A stretch of 13,596 nucleotides of DNA from an uncultured Bacilli bacterium (GTDB taxonomy: Bacteria > Bacillota_I > Bacilli_A > RF39 > UBA660). Location: assembly GCA_947589695.1 (NCBI GenBank), contig CANQBY010000014.1, forward strand, positions 1 through 13,596. The letters are read 5' to 3'. A program made the position numbers and the translations under genes. Every line of letters begins with the position of its first letter. The first letter of the stretch is position 1. This document shows, piece after piece, positions 1 to 6,111 of this stretch. The notes below the pieces were generated by a model. The model did no database searches. It saw only the letters and a program-made list of their open reading frames with translations, and was not told where the DNA came from.

Positions 1-840
1 ATTTTAAAAAATCAAATGTATGTTGGTGATATGGTACAAAGTGTTCAAACGAAAGTATCTTATAAATCTAAAAAGAAAAAGACACTTCCAAAAGGTAATT
101 GGGATATTGTTAAAAATACTCATGAACCAATAGTAAATAGAGTTATATTTGAATATGTACAGGGAAATGTTAAAAGAACGAATTATACAGCAAATACTAA
201 GAGAGAAAAAAGACTATTTGAAAATTTATTATATTGCAAAGAGTGTGGTAATATGCTTACTATCACTTATAAAAATAAACAAGATTATTGGACAATTAAT
301 TGTAATAGATATTCAAGAGATCCTAAAAGAAGAATGTGTGAGCCACATTTTATTCCTTATGATAAGTTAGAGAATGCTTTATTAGATACAATTAAAAAAA
401 CTTGTAAGCAATATTTAAAAACTATTGATATATCTGATATAGCAAATGAAATTAATAATAAGAAAAAGAATAATTTTAAGACACAAGAAAAAATAAAAGA
501 GTTAGAATCAAAAGAAAAGGAATATCTTAATAAATTAGATACACTTTATGAAGATAAATTTAAAGGTTTAGTATCAGAAGAAATCTATAAAAGAATTGCT
601 AATGATACTGAAGTTTTACTAACTAAATTAAGAAAAGAAATAAATAAATTACAAGATGATAACGAGGTTATAAAAAATAAAACCGATGATTTAAAACAAT
701 ATGAAGAAAAAATTAAATCTTTAATTAATATTGAAAATCCTACAAGAGAACTAATGCAGACTATCATTGATAAAATAGTTATAGATAAAGATAAAAATAT
801 AGAAATAATTTACAAATTTAGCATATTAAATAATATTTAA
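1..840 (+). CDS. Large serine recombinase, C-terminal part (5' end outside window)
   Basis: The reading frame is open from base 1 (I-L-K-N-Q-M-Y-V-G-D), so the ATG at 16 is internal and the catalytic serine domain lies upstream, outside the window. The visible 279 residues match the C-terminal half of large serine integrases of phages and integrative elements: the end of the recombinase domain (ILKNQMYVGD, then a basic stretch and the HEPIV segment), a zinc ribbon with CKEC (codons about 79-82 from base 1) and two further cysteines about 19 and 31 residues later, and a Lys/Glu-rich coiled coil (about codons 150-240). In this family the zinc ribbon and coiled coil bind attP/attB and control the direction of recombination. 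A decayed copy of its 3' end lies at 3866-3975. The family is clear; which element it mobilises is inferred from the junction motifs at 2209 and 6091. Confidence 0.93.
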   Translation: MLKNQMYVGDMVQSVQTKVSYKSKKKKTLPKGNWDIVKNTHEPIVNRVIFEYVQGNVKRTNYTANTKREKRLFENLLYCKECGNMLTITYKNKQDYWTINCNRYSRDPKRRMCEPHFIPYDKLENALLDTIKKTCKQYLKTIDISDIANEINNKKKNNFKTQEKIKELESKEKEYLNKLDTLYEDKFKGLVSEEIYKRIANDTEVLLTKLRKEINKLQDDNEVIKNKTDDLKQYEEKIKSLINIENPTRELMQTIIDKIVIDKDKNIEIIYKFSILNNI

Positions 841-844
841 TTAA

Positions 845-867
845 CTTTGCTCTAATTTAGAGCAAAG
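845..867. other. Perfect 10-bp inverted repeat after recombinase
   Basis: CTTTGCTCTA - ATT - TAGAGCAAAG forms a perfect 10-bp stem with a 3-nt loop, starting 4 nt after the recombinase stop codon. It is well placed to end recombinase transcription but has no run of T on the + strand side (AATACAT follows). It could instead be a weak terminator, an mRNA-stabilising hairpin or a protein-binding site. The decayed second module lacks it: its sequence jumps from the remnant straight to the shared box. Confidence 0.6.
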
Positions 868-877
868 AATACATAGA

Positions 878-897
878 AAAAGATAAACTACTTATAT
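878..897 (+). repeat. Shared 20-bp leader box, copy A
   Basis: Bases 878-897 are identical to 3980-3999; the core is AAAGATAAACTACTTATAT. Both copies sit between a recombinase 3' end and a cargo gene, and both are followed by a related tail (TAATAGT, then TTTAGGAGG or ATTAGGAGG). It may carry the cargo promoter, since TTATAT could act as a -10, but no good -35 lies 16-18 nt upstream. A role as a recombination or exchange border is equally possible. Confidence 0.7.
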
Positions 898-921
898 GAG
901 TAATAGTTTAGGAGGCAGTTT

Positions 922-2196
922 ATGAAATCTAAAATAATGTCTAGGGTAGATGATGTATCAACATTGCTTGAAATAATTCATAATAGAGATAAGTACAAAG
1001 AAAATAGCGAAAATGGTTTAGTAATATTATTAAATGGTGAATGGGGTACTGGTAAAACAACCTTTATAGAAGAATTTGTGGATAGAATTAATGCTATTGA
1101 TGACATAAATTTATTTAATGTATACAATGCATATGAAAATGATTACTATGAAAATGCATATATCCCATTTTTTGCATCAATAGATGATAAATTGAAACTT
1201 GGAAAAGAATTTGGAAATTTTATTAAATCACTTGGAAGAACAGCAACTAATAGTGTAGTCACTGTATCATATGCCATAACTAAAAGCTTATTTAAAACAA
1301 AATATAAAATTGATTTGGATGATATTAATAATAATATGAAAGATATACAAGATGAGCAAAATATCGATTATTTAAAAAATTATAAAGACTTTTCTAAGTA
1401 TAAAAATAAAATTAAAGAAAAAATGAAAAAAATATGTGAAGATACACCAATGGTATTTATTATTGATGAATTAGATAGATGTAAACCAAGTTTTGCAATA
1501 GATACACTTGAAATTGTTAAACATTTTTTTGATGTTGATAACTGTATTTTTGTCATATCAGTTGATAAAATTCAGTTAGCCTCCTCTGTAAAGGCAATTT
1601 ATGGAGCAAGCATGAATGGAGAACAATATTTTAGTAAATTATTTGATTATCAATACAATTTATTACCAATAAATTTTTACGATTCTATAGATCTAACAAA
1701 CGAAAAAAATATAGAATTGATTGAATGGTCAACAAAAATTTTTAATATTTTAAATATATCATTGCGTGATAGTAAAAAGATTTTTAATGAACTAACACAA
1801 AAAAATGAAAACTGGACAATTGAACAAAGTTTATTTATTTTATTCTTAATAACACTTAAATATACTGATTTATTATTTTACAAGATAATTATTAATGGTG
1901 AGTATAGAAAATATAAGAAAATATTGGACAGTGGATATAATAGGGAATTGGAAAAATATAATAAGTTACTAAATTTTAAAATTGGTGGTTGTATTTATAA
2001 AGAAATCTTAGCCGAAGTAGAAATGTGCTTTAATAGAGAATATTCTAGTTTAGGAAAAAATCCAGATAAAGCTTCAACTTCAGTTGCCGATAGATTAAAA
2101 TCATATGAAGAAATTGAAAATGATGTTTTAAAATTTGTTCCAGAGATAAATATTGTTTGGACAATAAAAGATATAATAAAATATATTGTGAATTAA
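922..2196 (+). CDS. KAP-family P-loop NTPase
   Basis: This 424-residue protein has the KAP NTPase signature: Walker A GEWGTGKTT at 39-47, Walker B VFIIDELDRC at about 178-187, the following CIFVISVDKIQLASSV segment (about 208-223) and YFSKLFDYQYNLLP (about 236-249). Known KAP proteins include PifA, the F-plasmid factor that excludes T7 phage, and many other members are linked to mobile elements or defence. Typical KAP proteins carry membrane helices between Walker A and B. Here that insert (about 90-170) is mostly charged with only a weakly hydrophobic patch (about 108-122), so it looks soluble. The start is set by AGGAGG at 910-915, 6 nt before the ATG. The gene stands alone between the recombinase and the junction motif at 2209, the position of single-gene cargo. 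A role in phage exclusion is inferred; the fold assignment is firm. Confidence 0.88.
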   Translation: MKSKIMSRVDDVSTLLEIIHNRDKYKENSENGLVILLNGEWGTGKTTFIEEFVDRINAIDDINLFNVYNAYENDYYENAYIPFFASIDDKLKLGKEFGNFIKSLGRTATNSVVTVSYAITKSLFKTKYKIDLDDINNNMKDIQDEQNIDYLKNYKDFSKYKNKIKEKMKKICEDTPMVFIIDELDRCKPSFAIDTLEIVKHFFDVDNCIFVISVDKIQLASSVKAIYGASMNGEQYFSKLFDYQYNLLPINFYDSIDLTNEKNIELIEWSTKIFNILNISLRDSKKIFNELTQKNENWTIEQSLFILFLITLKYTDLLFYKIIINGEYRKYKKILDSGYNRELEKYNKLLNFKIGGCIYKEILAEVEMCFNREYSSLGKNPDKASTSVADRLKSYEEIENDVLKFVPEINIVWTIKDIIKYIVN

Positions 2197-2208
2197 AATA
2201 TAAAACAA

Positions 2209-2229
2209 TACACATTGACTATCGCCAGG
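2209..2229 (+). other. Junction / att-like motif, copy A
   Basis: TACACATTGAC followed by TATCGCCAGG matches 18 of 21 bases of 6091-6111, which abuts the truncated amidase. It begins 12 nt after the KAP stop codon, just as copy B begins 4 nt after the nuclease stop codon. I interpret it as the element-side (P') arm plus core of a serine-recombinase attachment site. The bases after it (GGAGCTAAAGAAGTGCAT) loosely resemble the amidase side of copy B (GGTGCTGAAGTAATTTATGC), which would make it an older attR, but that match is short and gapped. Confidence 0.62.
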
Positions 2230-2258
2230 AGCTAAAGAAGTGCATATTAAATTTATTT

Positions 2259-2281
2259 AAAAACTAGGAAATCTAGTTTTT
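2259..2281 (+). terminator. Hairpin terminator after module A
   Basis: AAAAACTAG - GAAAT - CTAGTTTTT is a perfect 9-bp stem with a 5-nt loop ending in five T, and it is symmetrical enough to work in both directions. It lies about 60 nt after the KAP gene and beyond junction copy A, so it probably insulates module A from downstream DNA. The stem is AT-rich and may be leaky. Confidence 0.6.
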
Positions 2282-2309
2282 GTTATAATAATAGAAAGCA
2301 GGTATTATT

Positions 2310-2434
2310 ATGAATATAAATTTATATTTAAAAGAAATTAACGATTGTGAAAAAATATATGATTTATGATACGAATAAAATATATTGAGGATAAAAAGTA
2401 TGTAATGAACTATTTCATTAATAAAAGAAAATAA
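2310..2434 (+). pseudogene. Short broken ORF remnant (possible 5' end of a decayed gene)
   Basis: An ATG at 2310, with AGCAGG just upstream and an extended -10-like TGTTATAAT (2281-2289) ahead of it, opens a 19-codon frame (MNINLYLKEINDCEKIYDL) that stops at TGA 2367-2369. An overlapping frame from ATG 2366 continues for 22 codons to TAA at 2432. Joined by a one-base shift, the two would give about 41 residues with the character of a small-protein N-terminus, loosely like the start of GNAT acetyltransferases. The joint reading and the GNAT resemblance are guesses. The rest of 2230-2560 shows no intact gene, only the terminator and the small inverted repeats listed separately. Confidence 0.3.
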
Positions 2435-2508
2435 TAAAGATATGTTTAGTGTAAAACACACTATAAAGTTTATGTTATTTGCACAACAAAAGTTGTGCTA
2501 AATGCACA
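2404..2508. promoter_or_regulatory. Cluster of short inverted repeats upstream of the AAA_14 ATPase gene
   Basis: Three perfect dyads lie in about 100 bp: AATGAA-CTAT-TTCATT (2404-2419), TAGTGT-AAAAC-ACACTA (2447-2463) and GCACAAC-AAAA-GTTGTGC (2481-2498). A further TGCACA half-site follows at 2503-2508. The third dyad lies about 30 nt before the candidate promoter elements and has the look of an operator or an mRNA hairpin. No regulator gene is adjacent. Confidence 0.45.
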
Positions 2509-2515
2509 ATAATAA

Positions 2516-2544
2516 TTGATTGATGTTATATAATATGATATATT
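2516..2544 (+). promoter_or_regulatory. Candidate promoter of the AAA_14 ATPase gene
   Basis: TTGATT (2516-2521), a 17-nt spacer and TATATT (2539-2544) preceded by TG (2536-2537) make a fair extended -10 promoter. It would place the transcript start at or next to the AAGGAGG at 2551, which is unusually close. An alternative -10, TATAAT at 2529-2534, gives a more normal leader but lacks a good -35. Confidence 0.4.
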
Positions 2545-2565
2545 AACTATAAGGAGGAATTGATT

Positions 2566-3849
2566 ATGTCTTTAATGAAGGAAAACTATACTAAAAGATT
2601 AGTTGATGATGAAATAGATGAATTGTTAAAAATATTTGGTGCAGTAAGTATTGAAGGCCCAAAATATTGTGGAAAAACTTGGACGGCTTTAAATCATGCT
2701 AATTCATCAGTTTTGTTAACAAAGTCTGATAATCCAAATTCTGATTACCAAAAAGCTTTAATAAATAGAGATTTAATATATACAAATGAGTTTCCTGAAC
2801 TAATTGATGAATGGCAATCTATTGAACAAATATGGGATGATGTTAGAACTAAATGCGATGAAGATGGAAAGAGTGGTAAATTTATTTTAACAGGATCATC
2901 AGTTCCAGTTAGACCAGATAAAATATTTCATTCTGGGGCAGGAAGAATTTGTAAATTGAATATGTATACGATGTCTTTATATGAATCAGGTGATTCTGAA
3001 GGAATAGTATCTCTTTCAGATCTATTTGAAAATAAGGATATTGCTATAAATTTAAAAAAGAAACCATCAATTCAAAAATATGCTGATTTAATCATTAGAG
3101 GTGGATGGCCGGCTAGTTTAAGGTATGATAGTAAAAATTATTATAGATTACCTGAGAGTTATATTCAAGATGTTTTAGATCATGATATTAATTATGATGG
3201 TATTACTAGAGATAAAGCAAAAATGAGAATGTTGTTAAGGTCATTAGCAAGGAATGAGACTACATTGGCAACTAATGAAAAATTAGTAAGTGATATTGAG
3301 GACTATACAACAGAGGAACAATACCGAATAACTAGAAATACTGTAGCTGATTATTTGAATGTCTTAAGCAATATACATTTAATCCAAAATCAATTATCTT
3401 TCTCAGAAAAAATACGTTCAAGTGTTAGAGTTGGTAAAACTGCAAAAAGGCACTTTGTTGACCCATCTTTGGCTTGTTCAGTTTTAGGTTTGAAACAAGA
3501 ACAATTAATTAATGATTTAGAATTGTTTGGATTTATGTTTGAATCTTTAGTAGTTAGGGATTTAAGAATATATATAGAATATTTAGGAGGCCATATTTAT
3601 CATTTCCATGATAATAATACGGGTGATGAAGTAGATGCTATTGTTGAACAAAGAGATGGAAATTATGGAGCTATAGAGGTTAAACTAGGCGTTGGTAAAA
3701 TAGAAGAGGCAGTTAATAGTTTACTTAAGTTTTCAAAGAGTTGTAAAGTCCAGCCTAAGTTTATGTGTGTAATTAGTGGTATGATTGATTATGCTTACAA
3801 AAGACCAGATGGAATATATGTAGTTCCGATAACGGCGCTAAAACCATAA
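2566..3849 (+). CDS. AAA_14 / DUF4143 ATPase
   Basis: This protein of 427 residues has an N-terminal AAA_14 domain: Walker A GPKYCGKT at 31-38, a Walker B-like acidic segment FPELIDEW at about 76-83, and the sensor-like FILTGSS at 106-112. A DUF4143 region follows (about 190-427), with a C-terminal PD-(D/E)XK-like core of EVDAIVE near 355-361 and AIEVKLG near 369-375. Such proteins are common, often in several copies, in gut bacteria; their biochemical role is unsettled, and some occur in defence or toxin-antitoxin contexts. I chose ATG 2566 because AAGGAGG (2551-2557) is 8 nt away. An in-frame TTG at 2560 is too close to that site to be used. The gene lies between the decayed junction of module A and the recombinase remnant of module B, and may have displaced most of that recombinase. 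No clear terminator follows. Confidence 0.87.
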   Translation: MSLMKENYTKRLVDDEIDELLKIFGAVSIEGPKYCGKTWTALNHANSSVLLTKSDNPNSDYQKALINRDLIYTNEFPELIDEWQSIEQIWDDVRTKCDEDGKSGKFILTGSSVPVRPDKIFHSGAGRICKLNMYTMSLYESGDSEGIVSLSDLFENKDIAINLKKKPSIQKYADLIIRGGWPASLRYDSKNYYRLPESYIQDVLDHDINYDGITRDKAKMRMLLRSLARNETTLATNEKLVSDIEDYTTEEQYRITRNTVADYLNVLSNIHLIQNQLSFSEKIRSSVRVGKTAKRHFVDPSLACSVLGLKQEQLINDLELFGFMFESLVVRDLRIYIEYLGGHIYHFHDNNTGDEVDAIVEQRDGNYGAIEVKLGVGKIEEAVNSLLKFSKSCKVQPKFMCVISGMIDYAYKRPDGIYVVPITALKP

Positions 3850-3865
3850 GGATTGGTTTAAATAA

Positions 3866-3975
3866 CGTTAATAATTTAATATTAGGATAAAATTAAATCT
3901 TTAATTAATATTGTAAATATTAAAAGAACATACGATAAATTATTTATAGAATAGTTATATAGAAAGAAATAAACG
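3866..3975 (+). pseudogene. Decayed 3' end of a second serine recombinase gene
   Basis: Bases 3889-3913 are identical to 709-733 inside the recombinase gene. The match continues weakly on both sides (3881-3975 against about 701-797), including ATAGTTATA near 3950 against 776-784. In translation the copy begins like KIKSLINI and then hits stops and frame changes, so it is not functional. It lacks the last roughly 20 codons and the hairpin of copy A. It is followed directly by the shared box at 3980-3999. This is the clearest sign that a second, related recombinase module once stood here. Confidence 0.78.
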
Positions 3976-3979
3976 TAGT

Positions 3980-3999
3980 AAAAGATAAACTACTTATAT
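3980..3999 (+). repeat. Shared 20-bp leader box, copy B
   Basis: Identical to 878-897. Downstream it continues TTGAATTAATAGTATTAGGAGG-like, against GAGTAATAGTTTAGGAGG in copy A, so the shared leader extends imperfectly to the ribosome binding site of each cargo gene. Conservation beside a wholly decayed recombinase suggests the box is kept for cargo expression or marks a recombination border. Confidence 0.7.
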
Positions 4000-4028
4000 T
4001 GAATTAATAGTATTAGGAGGTTGAAGTA

Positions 4029-6086
4029 ATGGCTACAACACAAATGGTAGTTCCAATCAGTGAATATCCGCAAAATAAAGAATGGAAATTTAAAACTTTT
4101 GCAATGCCAAAGTTACCAACAGGGGATAATGGTGAAACGGAAATCATATATAAAATATTAAAAACTGTTCAAGATGGTAAAACTTCTAATGACTTTATTA
4201 AATTTGAGGGAAATGATAAAACTTTTAGATTAGATAGAATGTATGAGGGGCTTAGACCATTGGGGTTATTAAAAAAAGAAAATTCAGTGTGGAAACTTAC
4301 GGATTTGTCAGAAAAATATTTGGAAACTCATGATAATTTATATTTGACTGCTATTTTTTGTTCTTCTTTAGTATTTATGGGAGAAATCTTATATTTGTTG
4401 AAAAGTCCACAAAAAATGAATTATCTTCTTGAAATTGCTGTAGAAAAATATAAAATAAATTGGAAAACTCCTTCTGAAATAAGGAATAGAATAAAATGGT
4501 TTAGGGACATAGGATTTATAAATTATGAAGATTTTAAATTAGAATATAGTTTAACAAATTTGGGAGAAGAATTTTTAAATAAAATTAAAATAGTAATGCC
4601 ATCAGATATTGAAGAAGTAGTTGATTCTACAGAATTAGAAAATAAAATACCTTTATCAGATTGGGGTTTGAACTTATACAATAATGGTGAAAATTATGAA
4701 AAGAAAATGACAATAGGATATATTCCTGGGAAAACTATTGATGCTATAAATATTATTTCTGAATATTTGCATCTTTTGATGAATGAAACTTTTGTTGATG
4801 ATATAAGAGAATACTCAACAACTAACTATCAAATTGCTCCTTCATCATCTAATGCATTTTTAACGTTTTTGAATAATATTGGTTTTGTTAATAGATTAAC
4901 TAAACTAAGTTATAAAATTTCAGAATATGGAATTGAGTGGTTAGACAATGAATCATCTTTAAATTTTGTAATTTGCTTGGAAAAACGATTTTTGTTTATT
5001 TTTGATCTTTTAGCCGAATTATCTGTTGAAAGCAGAACTACAAAAGAACTTACAGCAATTGCAAAGTCATCATATGGTTTTGATAGGGAAAATATTGATG
5101 AGATAAGAAAAAGAATTATTTTTTTGAAAGCTGCTAATTTGATTATAGAAGATGGATTAGAAAAATATAAATTAACAATTAGAGGCAAAAAAATATTATC
5201 GTTACTCAATATCAAGTGTAAAAAGATAAATAATACTAGATCAGAAAAAGAAGAATTAAGTAATTCTAATGTGATAGTCAATAATTTATTTGTAGAAGAA
5301 TTATTAAAAGAGCTAAGATTATCTTCAAAAGATTCTTCCAATCCAAGTAGATTTGAAAAATCAATTAGGGATGTTTTTGAATATCTTGGGTTTAAAACAA
5401 ATTTGTTTGGTGGTTCCGGTAAAACAGATGTATTGATTCAATCTCAAACTTCTGAAAGATTTTCTTATAAAGTTGCAATTGATGCAAAATCTACAGCTTC
5501 TGGAGCGGTTGGTGAAGGATTAATTAATTTTAATAGCATAGAGGAACACAGAGAACTACACAAAGCGGATTATAGTTTGATAATAGGATGTAGTTTTCAG
5601 GGTGAAAAAATTTATGAGAGAGCTCAAAAATCAAAAGTAGGATTATTAGATGTGGATTCTTTAGAATCTTTGATTAGGGAACATTCAATTATTCCATTAA
5701 CAAGCTCTGATTACAAAAAAATATTCCAACAAAATGGTTTAATAAGCATAGATGTTGTAGAGGATGCTAGAAATATTATAAAAAGACATGGATTGTTAGT
5801 TTCTGCAATTATGAAATGTTTGACAAATGAGAGTATGGATGAAGTGACTCAGGGAGTTTTATCATCAAAAGAAATTTATAGATCTTTAAGAGACGATTCT
5901 GAATATAATATTGAACCAACCTTAGCAGATATAGAGGATATAATTAATATATTATCCTCACCACTTATTAATTGCATAGGAATCACAAAAGATGGTTATT
6001 ATGCTACTGGATCATTAATTGAAGCTGGCAATAAATTTGAATTTTATGCTAGGGCTTGTTTAAGTAAAGAAAAAAAATATAATTAA
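4029..6086 (+). CDS. FokI-like restriction endonuclease with winged-helix repeats
   Basis: In this 685-residue protein, residues about 440-560 form a PD-(D/E)XK nuclease close in pattern to the FokI cleavage domain: E443 in FEKSIRDVF, GGSGKTD with D467, then AIDAKS with D485 and K487, followed by a beta-strand YSLIIG and a KVGLLDVDSLESLI end. FokI has the matching GGSRKPD and VDTKA motifs. The first about 400 residues read as successive winged-helix units (for example RPLGLLKKENSVWKLTDLSEKYL, then IGFINYEDFKLEYSLTNLGEEFL in modified form, then about 280-300 and 365-395), as in FokI-type DNA recognition regions. A C-terminal extension (about 570-685) may be one more winged helix. AGGAGG lies at 4015-4020, 8 nt before the ATG. 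No methyltransferase is present, so it is either a solitary, modification-dependent or otherwise controlled nuclease, or an anti-phage effector. It is module B's cargo. Confidence 0.82.
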   Translation: MATTQMVVPISEYPQNKEWKFKTFAMPKLPTGDNGETEIIYKILKTVQDGKTSNDFIKFEGNDKTFRLDRMYEGLRPLGLLKKENSVWKLTDLSEKYLETHDNLYLTAIFCSSLVFMGEILYLLKSPQKMNYLLEIAVEKYKINWKTPSEIRNRIKWFRDIGFINYEDFKLEYSLTNLGEEFLNKIKIVMPSDIEEVVDSTELENKIPLSDWGLNLYNNGENYEKKMTIGYIPGKTIDAINIISEYLHLLMNETFVDDIREYSTTNYQIAPSSSNAFLTFLNNIGFVNRLTKLSYKISEYGIEWLDNESSLNFVICLEKRFLFIFDLLAELSVESRTTKELTAIAKSSYGFDRENIDEIRKRIIFLKAANLIIEDGLEKYKLTIRGKKILSLLNIKCKKINNTRSEKEELSNSNVIVNNLFVEELLKELRLSSKDSSNPSRFEKSIRDVFEYLGFKTNLFGGSGKTDVLIQSQTSERFSYKVAIDAKSTASGAVGEGLINFNSIEEHRELHKADYSLIIGCSFQGEKIYERAQKSKVGLLDVDSLESLIREHSIIPLTSSDYKKIFQQNGLISIDVVEDARNIIKRHGLLVSAIMKCLTNESMDEVTQGVLSSKEIYRSLRDDSEYNIEPTLADIEDIINILSSPLINCIGITKDGYYATGSLIEAGNKFEFYARACLSKEKKYN

Positions 6087-6090
6087 AAAT

Positions 6091-6111
6091 TACACATTGA
6101 CCATCCTCAGG
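6091..6111 (+). other. Right attachment junction (attR-like), copy B
   Basis: TACACATTGAC followed by CATCCTCAGG begins 4 nt after the nuclease stop. Amidase coding sequence starts inside or right after this motif: the amidase frame is closed by TGA at 6098-6100 and opens at 6101. CCATC at 6101-6105 and GATGG at 6116-6120 form an imperfect dyad around CAGG, as expected around a serine-integrase crossover core. Together with copy A (18 of 21 identical) this marks the element border. The exact crossover dinucleotide cannot be read from one junction. Confidence 0.72.

Larger units (their letters stand above)
1..6111 (+). mobile_element. Right-hand part of (tandem) serine-recombinase element inserted in an amidase gene
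   Basis: The region runs from a large serine recombinase to a junction with a truncated LysM amidase whose reading frame opens only at 6101. Two modules share one order: recombinase 3' end, 20-bp box, AGGAGG, one cargo gene, junction motif TACACATTGACYATC..CAGG. Module A is 1-2229 with KAP NTPase cargo. Module B is about 3866-6111 with FokI-like nuclease cargo. Between them lie decayed DNA and an AAA_14 ATPase. The left end, and the missing 5' half of the amidase, must lie before base 1. The right border is well supported by the broken amidase. Whether this is one element with a duplicated end or two tandem elements cannot be settled from this window. Confidence 0.72.

Noticed and set aside
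149..370. Open frame of 73 codons inside the recombinase gene
   Set aside because: Lies in another frame of a clearly recognised recombinase and has no family resemblance.
2273..2461. 62-codon minus-strand frame in the decayed region
   Set aside because: Product is Tyr/Phe/Ile-rich as expected from AT-rich noise, and it starts within a dyad.
4910..5341. 143-codon minus-strand open frame opposite the nuclease gene
   Set aside because: Antisense shadow; Ser/Phe/Leu-rich low-complexity product and no ribosome binding site.
2566..6086. AAA_14 ATPase plus nuclease as a known PARIS-like or Type I restriction system
   Set aside because: No TOPRIM protein, no HsdM/HsdS-like gene, and the two genes are separated by recombinase remnant and separate leaders.
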